A DNA stretch of 64,000 bases, from IMG/VR virus record IMGVR_UViG_3300014887_000002, positions 1 through 64,000 of that record; one strand, given 5' to 3'. Shown here piece after piece: positions 31,161-40,414 of this stretch. Source of the stretch: a virus. The notes under the pieces were generated by a model, which was not told the DNA's origin, searched no databases, and saw only the letters and a program-made list of their open reading frames with translations. Position 1 is the first letter of the stretch, and every line of letters starts with the position of its first letter. The position numbers were made by a program, and so were the translations under genes.

Positions 31161-31516
31161 AAGCGCACACATTCCAGCCTTATTTTGAACAAATCCCACC
31201 TCACCATATTTTCAGTGTATCTTCTCACTCCGACTTTTAAGGGACCCCGGAGGCTATAAAGGCCAGTACCTGAGAGAGGATAGATCCATAGAGTATTACC
31301 TGATGAATAAGTAGTGTCGATGAATCTCGGCTCTCCCAATATATTATATAACTCGCTGATTGCACCAGGCGTGATTTTCGATAAAAGCTGGTCACGATCG
31401 GCCCTCTTTAATTCTATATCCAAAATGACCTCGTAGTTAGTTTCATCAAACTCAGCACAGGGTGCAAATATCACTGTCTCATTCGGCAATACTATTTTTA
31501 CTGTATTTTTCGTCAT
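31157..31516 (-). CDS. Virion tip protein, second copy of the adhesin-like domain, 119 aa
   Basis: A stand-alone copy of the domain that ends the 664 aa protein upstream: ITPGAISELYNILGEPRFIDTTYS and MVRWDLFKIRLECVRL are nearly the same in both. ATGA overlaps on both sides show coupled translation. Divergence is greater at the N-terminus than in the core, as after duplication followed by diversification. Confidence 0.65.
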   Translation of the reverse strand: MTKNTVKIVLPNETVIFAPCAEFDETNYEVILDIELKRADRDQLLSKITPGAISELYNILGEPRFIDTTYSSGNTLWIYPLSGTGLYSLRGPLKVGVRRYTENMVRWDLFKIRLECVRL

Positions 31517-33507
31517 AATTTAACGCATTCCAATTTTATTTTGAACAAATCCCATCTTATCATAGTCTCTGCATAGCGTCGAACTGCAGCCGTAACAGGC
31601 GACTTTAAGGAAAAGAGACCTCGCTTCGGCTTTAGGACAAGAGTGTTTTGATTCGAATACGTCGTATCTATAAACTTTGGTTCACCCAATATATTATATA
31701 ATTCCGCTACCGCTCCTGGCACAATATCAGACAAGAGTTTGTCGCGAGAATTCTTATCAGCTATAAATTCAATAGTGATGGTGTAATTCTCTTCTTGCCA
31801 TCTAGAACACCAGACAGATAGTGTTTCGTTCTTTGTTGTTATTTTGAGATTACCAAAAATCTTAGCTACACGACGGACTAAATCGGACAAGCTCAGAATA
31901 TCGGTAAGAGATATGGGAGCGGAGAGAGCAAGAAAGCCACTAAGACCCAGACTGTCGCAGAATAATTTCTCCTTTCCTATACCGAGGAAAACTGCCGGCG
32001 AGAAATAAAGATCATCTGTCAAAAGCAAAGCACCCGAAAAACCGATAATGAGGCTGTCGGACAACATTATGCTATCTGCAAGAAGCTGACGGAGGACCTT
32101 TACGAGATAGGGCGTAAGATACAAACTCTCGAGACGGGAAAATGCAGTTTGTTTTTGAAGAAAAGCAGAAAGTGTGAACACATCCTCTAAGAGTCCTTCT
32201 CTTAATCTTTTTGCGAAAAGACTATCGTTAGGCGAGAGAAAAGCCGTTTTTACTATAGCTAGTCTGTTTAGAATAAGATCTGATAAGTTTGTGACTTCTA
32301 TCAAGGCCTTCACGAGGAAAAAAATCTTATAATCAGCGAGATTGATGCCTTCCGACCAAGATACATGCGGCAGCTTGGAGAGATAATCATAAAGGAAGAG
32401 GGGGTCTTGTTTTAATATGCCGATACGAGAGCATCGACTATCTGATAGAGATGTGGTCTCTTCTTTAAGGACAGTAATATAGCGAAGGAGAGAAGGCGTT
32501 AAGCTGAGGCTATCCGTGAGAGTCTTAGAATATTCCTGACCAGATATTTCTGTCCATGAGCCAAAGGAAGACCATGTGGGTTCTGAGTCTGCATGCTTTC
32601 TTATAAAAAAGAAGTCCCAATATACTGTACCGCCATCGATGTCGCCATCCACACCAGGATATAAATTATTAAACGTCGAATCACTATGAGTCACTTCGAG
32701 TTTGTCGTCATTGTCATCATATACGTAAGCGTGAATTTCAGAAGTGCCCAATTCGAGAGTTACCCTATACCATGTATTCGTTGAAAAAGTACCTTCATTT
32801 GTTTGATAATTTTCTAAATAACCGCTCGTTTTTGTGATTCTAAGGGTCATTCTTACGGAGCTCCTCAAATTAAAGTGATACCCTTCGATTTCATCGTAAT
32901 TGTTTATACTAGTAGTTGAGGATTTCCCATAGCCAATTCCGCCATCGCATTGCCAATCTAGATAATTCTGCTGAAATCGAGCCTCAATGGCAATCGGCCG
33001 TGAATAAGTGGTTTTCAGCTGATGCATATGCCAAGTATTACTGGTGTTTTTTCCCTTTAATCGGCTATTAGAGGTTTCCCATGTAAAGTTCGCCCCGCCA
33101 ACTGTTCGAAAGTCTTCTGATTTATCGGTATCAAAGTGAGTAAAATAAATGAAGGTGTCATCAGCCGAGCTATATTGACTTGCAGATGAATTTCCAACGA
33201 ACATGTAGAATGTATTGCTACCATCACTTGGGCATTTCACCCAGATAGTTGCACTCGTAGCATCACTTTCTTCAATCCATTGAGCAAGTTGAGTGGCTGT
33301 CGAAGGCTTATTTGTCGTTCCAAAGCGAATATCGTTCGGAAAGTCTTCACAGTGATTATCGCAATAAATTATCCCATCAGCAGTATTATCATCGCCATCG
33401 CCCGAATAGACCTTCAGCTTCATCTGATAGTCGGCACTAACATTAGCAGAGTCAGAAATATCAATCTGTTTATAGTAGGACCATCCACTAGATGGATCGA
33501 GAGCCAT
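31513..33507 (-). CDS. Large tail-fibre/adhesin protein: DUF2341 + LamG-like + repeats + tip domain
   Basis: The 664 aa protein has four parts: residues 1-130 DUF2341-like (WSYYKQIDISDSANVSADYQMKL, then IWVKCPSD...FYMFVGN), 130-320 a concanavalin/LamG-like beta sandwich, 330-555 a degenerate repeat with LSDSL-type units, and a C-terminal tip domain also found as two free-standing copies downstream. DUF2341 and LamG domains bind glycans in archaeal and viral surface proteins. It is the best candidate for the receptor-binding fibre. Confidence 0.75.
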   Translation of the reverse strand: MALDPSSGWSYYKQIDISDSANVSADYQMKLKVYSGDGDDNTADGIIYCDNHCEDFPNDIRFGTTNKPSTATQLAQWIEESDATSATIWVKCPSDGSNTFYMFVGNSSASQYSSADDTFIYFTHFDTDKSEDFRTVGGANFTWETSNSRLKGKNTSNTWHMHQLKTTYSRPIAIEARFQQNYLDWQCDGGIGYGKSSTTSINNYDEIEGYHFNLRSSVRMTLRITKTSGYLENYQTNEGTFSTNTWYRVTLELGTSEIHAYVYDDNDDKLEVTHSDSTFNNLYPGVDGDIDGGTVYWDFFFIRKHADSEPTWSSFGSWTEISGQEYSKTLTDSLSLTPSLLRYITVLKEETTSLSDSRCSRIGILKQDPLFLYDYLSKLPHVSWSEGINLADYKIFFLVKALIEVTNLSDLILNRLAIVKTAFLSPNDSLFAKRLREGLLEDVFTLSAFLQKQTAFSRLESLYLTPYLVKVLRQLLADSIMLSDSLIIGFSGALLLTDDLYFSPAVFLGIGKEKLFCDSLGLSGFLALSAPISLTDILSLSDLVRRVAKIFGNLKITTKNETLSVWCSRWQEENYTITIEFIADKNSRDKLLSDIVPGAVAELYNILGEPKFIDTTYSNQNTLVLKPKRGLFSLKSPVTAAVRRYAETMIRWDLFKIKLECVKL

Positions 33508-33509
33508 GC

Positions 33510-33932
33510 TTAGTCTCTAATCCTAATATCCCACGTGTCATCAGGCAATTGGGCCATAAATGCATGCTTCTTTATGAGCTTAGAGCCATCATCAACCCAA
33601 ACCTCTAGTATTGCTCGCTTATGCTCGTCATCGGTTGTGAGGATACTCCAGAATATTACGCCTTCTTGTTTCATTAGCTCTTCCTCCGCCTTTTCTCTAA
33701 GAATATTCACCCATGGAATCTCGGACGGTCTTGGAATTGGATTCTCAGAATACCAGTAGGAGCCATCCTCTGCTCTCCAGATATGAAGTCGCTTATAACG
33801 GACTGTATCGCCGTCCTTATACCACAGATCATACTCTTGGATCTTGCCACCAGCAGTTGTACCTTTATCTTCTAGCTTCAGTACATCATAATGCTTCTGT
33901 ATCTCACTTATCAGCTCAGTTATGCTCGGCAT
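33510..33932 (-). CDS. Hypothetical virion protein, 140 aa
   Basis: Alpha/beta protein with WYKDGDTVRYKRLHIWRAEDGSYW and a final FMAQLPDDTWDIRIRD. It sits between tail hub-like and fibre genes, 2 nt upstream of the fibre start, suggesting a tail accessory or fibre-attachment role. No family recognised. Confidence 0.55.
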   Translation of the reverse strand: MPSITELISEIQKHYDVLKLEDKGTTAGGKIQEYDLWYKDGDTVRYKRLHIWRAEDGSYWYSENPIPRPSEIPWVNILREKAEEELMKQEGVIFWSILTTDDEHKRAILEVWVDDGSKLIKKHAFMAQLPDDTWDIRIRD

Positions 33933-33958
33933 AATTTATCGCCTATGTTTTTAAACAT

Positions 33959-34810
33959 CTAACCACCAAATACTTCTCTCTCTAGACGTGCAACTTTTAC
34001 TGCTATGTCATAAGGCTCGGAGCCGAAGTTAATCGTCGTAGTAAAGCCACTTTTATCTATCCTGTGTTTATAGGAGACTATGTTGAGATTCTCGTTAAAG
34101 CCTAGATGAGGCAGCTTGAGTCTGAATTTAGAATTGAGGGATATGCCGGTAACGCCGTATATAGTAATGCTGCCAGTGTAGAGTCCATCCTTATAAGTCT
34201 CGACGATAGTTCTAGCTAAGGTCTCAGCATCATTCCTGTTGACTATTAAATCCTCTGATCTTCTCTGGAAGTGCAGTCCATATTTTTCTATAGAGCCAGA
34301 GTCAGCATACAAACCGGTGATATTATCGTAGTTGAAGCCTAAGATGACATCAAGCTTGTGATTAGGATCCTGACTCCACGAAGAGCCGCTATCAGTCGAA
34401 TAGTAGAGGGACTTAGCTATATCCTTGACATGTAGCCAAGTGACAGCCCCCGAGATATGGGCAAAATCACCGACATCACCCTGCCCAGAGCAGGCAGTGT
34501 CTATGAGTGAGAATCGAAGGGTGGAAAAGTTATGGGGCCTACCATCGCCAAATTGGACATTGCCATCTAGCGTTAGGTCCTCCAACTTGATGGCGTCTTT
34601 GAATTCTCCGTCTATATAAAAATAAAGCTTATTGCCAGATATTCTGCAGGTATAAGAACTAGAGCCCGTAGGAAACCATAATGTAGTCTTGTGCTGTGGA
34701 TAAGTTCCTTTTTTCATTCTGATCCAGGTCGAGACAAATGCTCGGACTCTCTTCTGGAACGAATCTGCAAAATAGAATGGAAAGGTATAAGGAAAGCCCT
34801 CGTTACTCAT
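33959..34810 (-). CDS. Tail protein, baseplate/hub-like, 283 aa
   Basis: The C-terminal region (SITIYGVTGISLNSKFRLKLPHLGFNENLNIVSYKHRIDKSGFTTTINFGS) is the end pattern of gp27/GpD-type hub proteins, as is common for siphovirus distal tail proteins. N-terminal beta region with WYxYSTDSGSSW-like residues may be a small lectin-like or fibre-binding module. It overlaps the preceding gene by 4 nt (ATGA). Confidence 0.6.
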   Translation of the reverse strand: MSNEGFPYTFPFYFADSFQKRVRAFVSTWIRMKKGTYPQHKTTLWFPTGSSSYTCRISGNKLYFYIDGEFKDAIKLEDLTLDGNVQFGDGRPHNFSTLRFSLIDTACSGQGDVGDFAHISGAVTWLHVKDIAKSLYYSTDSGSSWSQDPNHKLDVILGFNYDNITGLYADSGSIEKYGLHFQRRSEDLIVNRNDAETLARTIVETYKDGLYTGSITIYGVTGISLNSKFRLKLPHLGFNENLNIVSYKHRIDKSGFTTTINFGSEPYDIAVKVARLEREVFGG

Positions 34811-35289
34811 TCGTCTTTATACTTATCAAGTAGGACCTGAAGATAATGCCTAGACAGCTCAAAAATCGGCGGCTGGAAACGAGCAAGGCTCCTAAGACGG
34901 CTTAGTAGCTCCCGCGATACTGACAAATACTCTGCCACTGTCAAAGTCTGATCTATTAGTCGAATAGCTAGTAAGATGTCCACTTCAAGGTCCTTGTTAT
35001 TCTCGAATGCCCTATTCCAGTTATAGAGGAGGGTCAATAGCTGTCTGATCATTTCACGCATTTCTGAATCTAACGGATTTTCGATAATAAGTACCTTGGT
35101 CTCCTGAAGAAAGCTATCAAGGACGGCTCTTTTGGCTTTAGGCTTTACATTATCTCTCCTCATCTTCGCCTCCACATCGTCTATGGCCTTGTTTAGTTCT
35201 AGTTTATAGAGCTTCTTCCACTTTGAGCCATATAGTTCTGAAAGAATCCGCCTATCGAGAAGCCTTTTTAAATACTCTATTTCTTGCAT
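34807..35289 (-). CDS. Hypothetical helical protein downstream of the radical SAM pair, 160 aa
   Basis: All-helical, Leu/Arg/Glu-rich. The start at 35289 is chosen for a GGAGG 9 nt upstream, inside the end of the second radical SAM gene (38 nt overlap); an ATG 6 nt earlier is an alternative. It may be a partner or chaperone in the proposed peptide-modifying cassette; this is context only. Confidence 0.55.
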   Translation of the reverse strand: MQEIEYLKRLLDRRILSELYGSKWKKLYKLELNKAIDDVEAKMRRDNVKPKAKRAVLDSFLQETKVLIIENPLDSEMREMIRQLLTLLYNWNRAFENNKDLEVDILLAIRLIDQTLTVAEYLSVSRELLSRLRSLARFQPPIFELSRHYLQVLLDKYKDE

Positions 35290-36589
35290 ACTCATACGCC
35301 TCCAACAGCAGTTTAATAGATGCCTTCTTTTCTGGTATAACACGAGACAACATATCCTGCAATAAGCCTAGCTTCTTAAGCTCCAATATGATACCTAGTA
35401 TCTTCCAATGCTCAGCCATGCAGACTGTTGGGATGGGAGCAAACATATTGCCTGTAGCCTCAAACTGGGCTCCTAGACATCCGCCACTGCAGAGATATTT
35501 AAGTATACAAGACTCGCACACTGGGAAGTCTCTGGTAGTGGCAGATAAGATGCTAATTAGGACTTCTGGGTTTCTAGCCTTTACGCCAACTATATGGCCC
35601 TTTCTGACGATGAATTTGCCGGCCACCAATGGCTCATAGGACAGCCTGTGGCAAGGCACGATAGCTAGGTCTCCCAATCGAACAGTCAGTGTGCTTTGTA
35701 TTGCACAGCCTATGCCTCTACCACACGTTGTAAATGGAGAGCTAAGAATGTTAAAGCCTCTGCCTTTAAAGATGAAATCAAAGAACGCCTTCGGATCCTG
35801 CTTAGCAATCTCCTCCCAAACATATCGGACTAAGAATCGCATGAATTTATAGAGCTCGTATATTTGCCTCTCATTCCACTCCTCATTTCTGACTTCTAGC
35901 AAGTATAGGCTATCCTTAGGCAAGCCGTATTTCTCATGCATTTCCATGAACCACAGGAAGTTCTTTTGCCATAGCTCTATGCCGTTTGAATAAATCATTG
36001 GATGGAAGCCGAAGCCCCATTTAGCAGCGAATGCAAAGGCCTTATCATAGAAGGCATCATCATAAGGCTTATTGCATTTGAATGGTCTATTAAGACCTTG
36101 CAAGTATTTACCATCTATAGACGCAGAGAGGAAGACCCGCCTAGCCTTTAGCCGTTCCTCTATCTCAGCTGTAAGCTCGTCATCATAGAGGAATGTCATG
36201 TTAGTCGGAATGACGATCTTAGCCTTAGGCAAATTCTCTAAGACGTAGTCGAGAATATCGAAGAAATACGGTAGCATCGTAGGCTCACCGGAGAAGATTT
36301 CTAGTCTTCCAGCAAAGTCTTTTTCCTTTAGCCAGTCTGTTAATATCTTGCTATTCCTGATAATCTTATCAGCTCTTCTTAGGCGCTTTGGATAAAGCTC
36401 ATTACCATATCGCCTGAGGTAGCAATAGCGGCAATTCAGATTACAGTCTGTAGTAATGTAGTATTCGACGTTATCGAAATTCATTAAGCCTTCTTTTAGT
36501 CCCCTTTCAAATGTATGGCTCAAGACAGAGGCCAGCAGCCTATTCTGTTCTTTGTAATACGTCTTTGAGGAGTTCTCTAAAGGCTCCAT
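35252..36589 (-). CDS. Radical SAM/SPASM peptide-modifying enzyme 2
   Basis: The 445 aa protein has the motif CNLNCRYCY (C49, C53, C56), a glycine-rich SGEPTM after strand 2, and a canonical SPASM domain: CGRGIGC, PCHRL, then CESCILKYLCSGGC and a final Cys in TVCMAEH. This is the anSME/PqqE/sactionine-maturase architecture, whose usual substrates are peptides. It lies third in the row 188 aa protein - 115 aa protein - rSAM1 - rSAM2. ATG 36589 overlaps rSAM1 by 50 nt; ATG 36484 is a possible shorter start. Confidence 0.88.
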   Translation of the reverse strand: MEPLENSSKTYYKEQNRLLASVLSHTFERGLKEGLMNFDNVEYYITTDCNLNCRYCYLRRYGNELYPKRLRRADKIIRNSKILTDWLKEKDFAGRLEIFSGEPTMLPYFFDILDYVLENLPKAKIVIPTNMTFLYDDELTAEIEERLKARRVFLSASIDGKYLQGLNRPFKCNKPYDDAFYDKAFAFAAKWGFGFHPMIYSNGIELWQKNFLWFMEMHEKYGLPKDSLYLLEVRNEEWNERQIYELYKFMRFLVRYVWEEIAKQDPKAFFDFIFKGRGFNILSSPFTTCGRGIGCAIQSTLTVRLGDLAIVPCHRLSYEPLVAGKFIVRKGHIVGVKARNPEVLISILSATTRDFPVCESCILKYLCSGGCLGAQFEATGNMFAPIPTVCMAEHWKILGIILELKKLGLLQDMLSRVIPEKKASIKLLLEAYEYARNRVFKKASR

Positions 36590-37817
36590 TGCCCCACAAC
36601 TTTATCAACGTAGTAGGCATCACATTGACTGATGACGTATTGAGGATATTCTCCATAGGACAAGAAAAGGCAGTGTTAAGGAATAAGGCAAGGAGGGTAG
36701 CTATGTCATCATTGAGATATACTGAGGATATCTGACCAGCTATAGCTAGTTCTTTGATCAGGGATACTGTGCTAACCAATTTATTCCTCCAGAAGTCATG
36801 ATAGCATCGCAATGCATATTTGAGCCTAAGGACCTTCTCTTCATCGTCTATAGGTACGATGTAAAATTTATTCAGCAAGTCTATTGCATTCCGCTCTAGC
36901 AAGGACACATCCCAGTTCTTATATTCCGGCATCTTAAGGATCTCTTCTAGATATCGCTCCTCATTGAGGAAGAATGTTCGATGACATATGTGCAGGCAAG
37001 CCTTATGATCAAAGCCAAAATTAGAGTCGCCTCCTGAGCAAGTGAACATTGATGGCTTCATTGGCAAGGCGGGATAGAAATCCATTAACCGGCAGAATCT
37101 CCAAGTATAGGATGAGGCGTGGTATTTATGCAGCTCTTGCAGGAATCTACCAAATAACCGTCCATCGTCTACAGTATATCGACCAGGAACCTCTAGGGTA
37201 TAATTAAAACTGGGCTTGAATATCACCTTTTTATTTTTGATAGATCTGACGATTCTCGATTCTAGATCCTGGCCGAAATCAAGGACATCTTTCATTAAGT
37301 TATTTTCCAAAATATATTCCATATTAGCTGGCGTTAATGTAGGCTTCAATTTAAGCTCCACCTCGGTGGGCAATTCTTTGTGATTGAGCCAGTCTATGAA
37401 GGCGAAGATGTTATCCATGACCTTGGCTAATATGCCGGGCATTCTGTTCATGCCATTTATGTATTCAGGTCCATCAATAGAAAACTGAATATCCAGCTTG
37501 TAGCCGTGGCTTACGACAGCATTAGTTATTTTCTTTAAATTCCCCAAATTTGTTCCATTTGTTGAGAATGATATGTTTTCTAGGTGAGGCAGATGCCTTG
37601 AGGCTTCCTTGAGACAGCTGATTACTAGCTCGACCGGTAAGGTTGGCTCAGCGCCCCAAAAACCAAGATATTTAAGTGAAGTCGGTAACTTCCTCATAAG
37701 AGAGGGCATAACCCTGAGAGTCTCTTGCAAATACCCCATGCTCTTGCCTTTTGGGATATAACAATATCTACAGCGAAGATTGCATATAGAAGAAATGAAT
37801 ATTTCGATAGACGTCAT
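36540..37817 (-). CDS. Radical SAM peptide-modifying enzyme 1
   Basis: The motif CNLRCRYCY (C12, C16, C19 from ATG 37817) is followed by GFWGAEPT. C-terminal cysteines TCSGGDSNFG...ACLHICHRTF form a partial SPASM set. ATG 37817 has AGGTGAG 5 nt upstream, the AGG overlapping the last codon of the preceding Tyr-rich gene, so it is coupled to it. A GTG at 37826 is less likely. At about 425 aa it is of the size of RiPP maturases. Confidence 0.85.
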   Translation of the reverse strand: MTSIEIFISSICNLRCRYCYIPKGKSMGYLQETLRVMPSLMRKLPTSLKYLGFWGAEPTLPVELVISCLKEASRHLPHLENISFSTNGTNLGNLKKITNAVVSHGYKLDIQFSIDGPEYINGMNRMPGILAKVMDNIFAFIDWLNHKELPTEVELKLKPTLTPANMEYILENNLMKDVLDFGQDLESRIVRSIKNKKVIFKPSFNYTLEVPGRYTVDDGRLFGRFLQELHKYHASSYTWRFCRLMDFYPALPMKPSMFTCSGGDSNFGFDHKACLHICHRTFFLNEERYLEEILKMPEYKNWDVSLLERNAIDLLNKFYIVPIDDEEKVLRLKYALRCYHDFWRNKLVSTVSLIKELAIAGQISSVYLNDDIATLLALFLNTAFSCPMENILNTSSVNVMPTTLIKLWGNGAFRELLKDVLQRTE

Positions 37818-37822
37818 AATTC

Positions 37823-38170
37823 TCACCTAACATCAGAGTTATATGAATCATCGACATAGGTGTTTTCGCCATTATCATAAGACAAATCCTCGCCTGCATA
37901 ATAAGTGGCCTCGGCAGTCGAATTATACGGATCATAGTCGGAGTCCTTATAAGCGTCACGCTGAATAGTATTTATAGTCGAATCGTGGCCATTGTCGACG
38001 GAGCTGTAATCATCGCTATCAACATTTAGATCGTACGCCGAATGAACGCCTGATTTGTGCGTAATACACGCGAGATTATCCTTAATCGAGTCGATGTTCT
38101 GACGAAGTTCAACGATATGGCTTTTTCGAATAATATCACCGATCTCAATAGAAGACCATTCAAAGGCCAT
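37823..38170 (-). CDS. Tyr/Asp/Ser-rich protein, candidate substrate of the radical SAM enzymes, 115 aa
   Basis: Residues 4-24 carry the motif WSSIEIGDIIRKSHIVELRQN, also present in the neighbouring 188 aa protein. From about residue 38 the chain is low in complexity and made of Tyr, Asp, Ser, Asn, Gly and His with an aromatic or His about every 4-5 residues (DYDPYNSTAEATYYAGED). One Cys sits at the junction. The leader-plus-tail layout and the directly coupled radical SAM gene suggest a modified peptide. It may also be a short fibre tip protein. Confidence 0.65.
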   Translation of the reverse strand: MAFEWSSIEIGDIIRKSHIVELRQNIDSIKDNLACITHKSGVHSAYDLNVDSDDYSSVDNGHDSTINTIQRDAYKDSDYDPYNSTAEATYYAGEDLSYDNGENTYVDDSYNSDVR

Positions 38171-38184
38171 GTCTACGCTTTATA

Positions 38185-38751
38185 TTAGCCTTCAGAACCA
38201 TAATAAGCTCCATGCTCAGTTTGAAAATCGTTATTATGCTCGACTTTATAGTATGCACCTCTATGGTCCCAATATACGGTGGGGTCAGCACCTGATTCAT
38301 AATCGTCACGATTGTCGGAATAGAATAATGTGCGATTGCTAACCCAATGAGACCCATAAACATCCGAATAATAGGAACCCCGGTCTGTCGAAAAATCTCC
38401 GCTTTTATGCGAAGATTCAAAGCTCGAATCATAGCTACTGTTTTCTCCTGATTCAACTCCGCTTTTGTGACTGCCATCATAATTAGAATCATCACTGTAA
38501 TCCACAGAGATTCGATAACCGCTAAAGTGATATCGACAGTAGTTCATATCATCTGCATAGTCAGTCTTATCTCTTAGCTCTTGGATATGATCTTTCTTGA
38601 TGATCTCACCTACACTAACAGGGAAATAGGTCCAAGACGGCGGACTCAAGAGCAATTCGTCATATAAGTCTTCCAGATTATCCTTGATTTCATTGAAATG
38701 CGATGCTCTAATTATATCGCCCTTATTGATAGGAGTCCAAGAATAGCCCAT
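38185..38751 (-). CDS. Tyr/Ser/Asp/His-rich virion protein, second candidate substrate, 188 aa
   Basis: Two copies of the (W/Y)xxIxxGDII(R/K)xSH(F/I)xE(I/L) motif at residues 5-22 and 41-58 are followed by a tail of about 120 residues rich in Tyr, Ser, Asp, His and Gly (SYYSDVYGSHW, GAYYGSEG). The repeated motif is used in phage fibre proteins as an oligomerisation or attachment unit, so this is probably a tail appendage whose Tyr-rich tail could be cross-linked or otherwise modified by the enzymes downstream. Confidence 0.65.
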   Translation of the reverse strand: MGYSWTPINKGDIIRASHFNEIKDNLEDLYDELLLSPPSWTYFPVSVGEIIKKDHIQELRDKTDYADDMNYCRYHFSGYRISVDYSDDSNYDGSHKSGVESGENSSYDSSFESSHKSGDFSTDRGSYYSDVYGSHWVSNRTLFYSDNRDDYESGADPTVYWDHRGAYYKVEHNNDFQTEHGAYYGSEG

Positions 38752-38763
38752 AGCTCTGCCCTA

Positions 38764-38970
38764 TTATCCGTACACAGCTAGTGGGCCTAATGGCTTCCAG
38801 GATGTGCCATCATAGATATATAGGCAGTGCTCATCGAGTTTGTAGAAGACATCGCCTTCATCGGGATCCTCTGGGAAGGAGAGGCCACTCTTGAAATAAT
38901 GTGCGCCTTCTAGCCACTCCTGTTTTGACAGCTCATCGCCAACATCCCTATGCTCTATTCCCTTAGCCAT
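38764..38970 (-). CDS. Small tail-fibre-associated protein, 68 aa
   Basis: FPEDPDEGDVFYKLDEHCLYIYDGTSWKPLG is a motif seen at the ends of many phage tail-fibre or baseplate proteins (a 'Pxx-GDxFYxxDxxxLYxYDGTxW' unit). Position between the hub gene and the Tyr-rich proteins agrees. Confidence 0.6.
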   Translation of the reverse strand: MAKGIEHRDVGDELSKQEWLEGAHYFKSGLSFPEDPDEGDVFYKLDEHCLYIYDGTSWKPLGPLAVYG

Positions 38971-38971
38971 A

Positions 38972-40414
38972 TCACAGATCGAATTCTATGCCAAACATAG
39001 TCCTGGTAACAGACTCATAATCACATAAGCCTATTCTAAGCCTAGGCCTAAATCTGCCATCATCGGTGTGGAGCCAATCGCCCATACCAGCTCCAGAAGC
39101 ATAAGAGTGAATCTGGGTGGAGATTGTGAATTCAATTTGGTCAGTAAATGCCGGATTGTCTAGTTGGACATCGGCAATACGCTCTGAATCATAATCGAGA
39201 TACGTATTGGCCGAAGCATAGCCCCTGCATTTGGCAACAAACTTAATGGAGTCAGTCGAGTCATCCCACCAGACATCGCCATAGTCTATACCGTTTAGGT
39301 CCCAGTTCTTAACGATAGTCGGCTCAGAAGAAAAGTCATACGTATCATCTATAAGGTCGATGTAGCCTATTTTCCAAAACTTTGACGACGTAGCATTTGG
39401 TGCATGAAAGACCATAAAATAGGTCTTATCCTTCTCGAGAGGCAGTCCTTTGATGAAATTATGCTGAAGATAAGTTGTAGCGATAGACCTCGGTACATCA
39501 GCGCCATGCCAAGCTATTCTGTCTGAGGATGGGACTATACTACCAGGCAGATCGGATTCTTCTTCCTGTATATGACCTTTGAGAACGTCTGGAATCTCAG
39601 AGCCCGATATCGAGACCTTCGCTAATACAGCCGATAAAATATCTCTTCGGAGAGGCGGCATACCAAATTTTTGAGCCACAAATTTATTGGGTGAATCGAG
39701 GACGAAAAAGCCAGCATTGCTTTCTGCTCGCCTAGAGGGCATTAGCCGCTCATAAGCCCTAGCCCCCACAACCAGAGACTTATTAATGACAGTTTCATCG
39801 GATTTCTCTATAGGCGTCATTCTGATGATATCCCCTTCTGTAACCGTAAATTGGACTGTAGGCTCTATCTCATAATAATGCAACTTGCCGAAGTTGTCGA
39901 CATAGAAATGCCTGCCATCAAACTTTGATATTCTGGCTATCGCATCACCGACTGCCATGAGCGAGACATCTATCTTCTCGATATAATTACCTTCGTGGTT
40001 TGTGACATCCGGTGGAATGACATATATGCCCCCGCCTGAGCAGTATGAAGCGACAAGGGAGGAGACAATATAGCAAGAATAGCAAGACTCATAGACTGTG
40101 TGCTCGGGAATGTGGAAGCGCCACAGGTCGTATGTCTTCCCAATGCATTGAATGTCGATAACTGGAGTGCCACCCAATGCCTGCTGTATCCTCGAAATAT
40201 ATCCAGTAAATTCGAGAGAGTCATTAATATAGATATGAACAGTGTCATTGATTGTGAACTGAGTAGGGTCACAGTCGAATAAACTTATTTTGGCGTCCTT
40301 AAAGTATTTCTCATTAGAGTTGGTGATCTCTAATAGCCTGACTTTATTATCAGCCCCTGTGATTGTCATAGCATTTGACTGCCCAGATCTAAATATAATC
40401 TTAAATGTCGTCAT
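38972..40414 (-). CDS. Tail hub/baseplate protein (gp27/GpD-like)
   Basis: The 480 aa protein begins with a FTGYISRIQQALGGTPVIDIQCIGKTYDL beta-barrel typical of the hub domain of distal tail proteins, then a YYEIEPTVQFTVTEGDI segment common in late-control D proteins, and a C-terminal carbohydrate-binding-like beta domain. Immediately follows the tape measure (ATGA overlap), the usual place of this gene. Confidence 0.72.
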   Translation of the reverse strand: MTTFKIIFRSGQSNAMTITGADNKVRLLEITNSNEKYFKDAKISLFDCDPTQFTINDTVHIYINDSLEFTGYISRIQQALGGTPVIDIQCIGKTYDLWRFHIPEHTVYESCYSCYIVSSLVASYCSGGGIYVIPPDVTNHEGNYIEKIDVSLMAVGDAIARISKFDGRHFYVDNFGKLHYYEIEPTVQFTVTEGDIIRMTPIEKSDETVINKSLVVGARAYERLMPSRRAESNAGFFVLDSPNKFVAQKFGMPPLRRDILSAVLAKVSISGSEIPDVLKGHIQEEESDLPGSIVPSSDRIAWHGADVPRSIATTYLQHNFIKGLPLEKDKTYFMVFHAPNATSSKFWKIGYIDLIDDTYDFSSEPTIVKNWDLNGIDYGDVWWDDSTDSIKFVAKCRGYASANTYLDYDSERIADVQLDNPAFTDQIEFTISTQIHSYASGAGMGDWLHTDDGRFRPRLRIGLCDYESVTRTMFGIEFDL

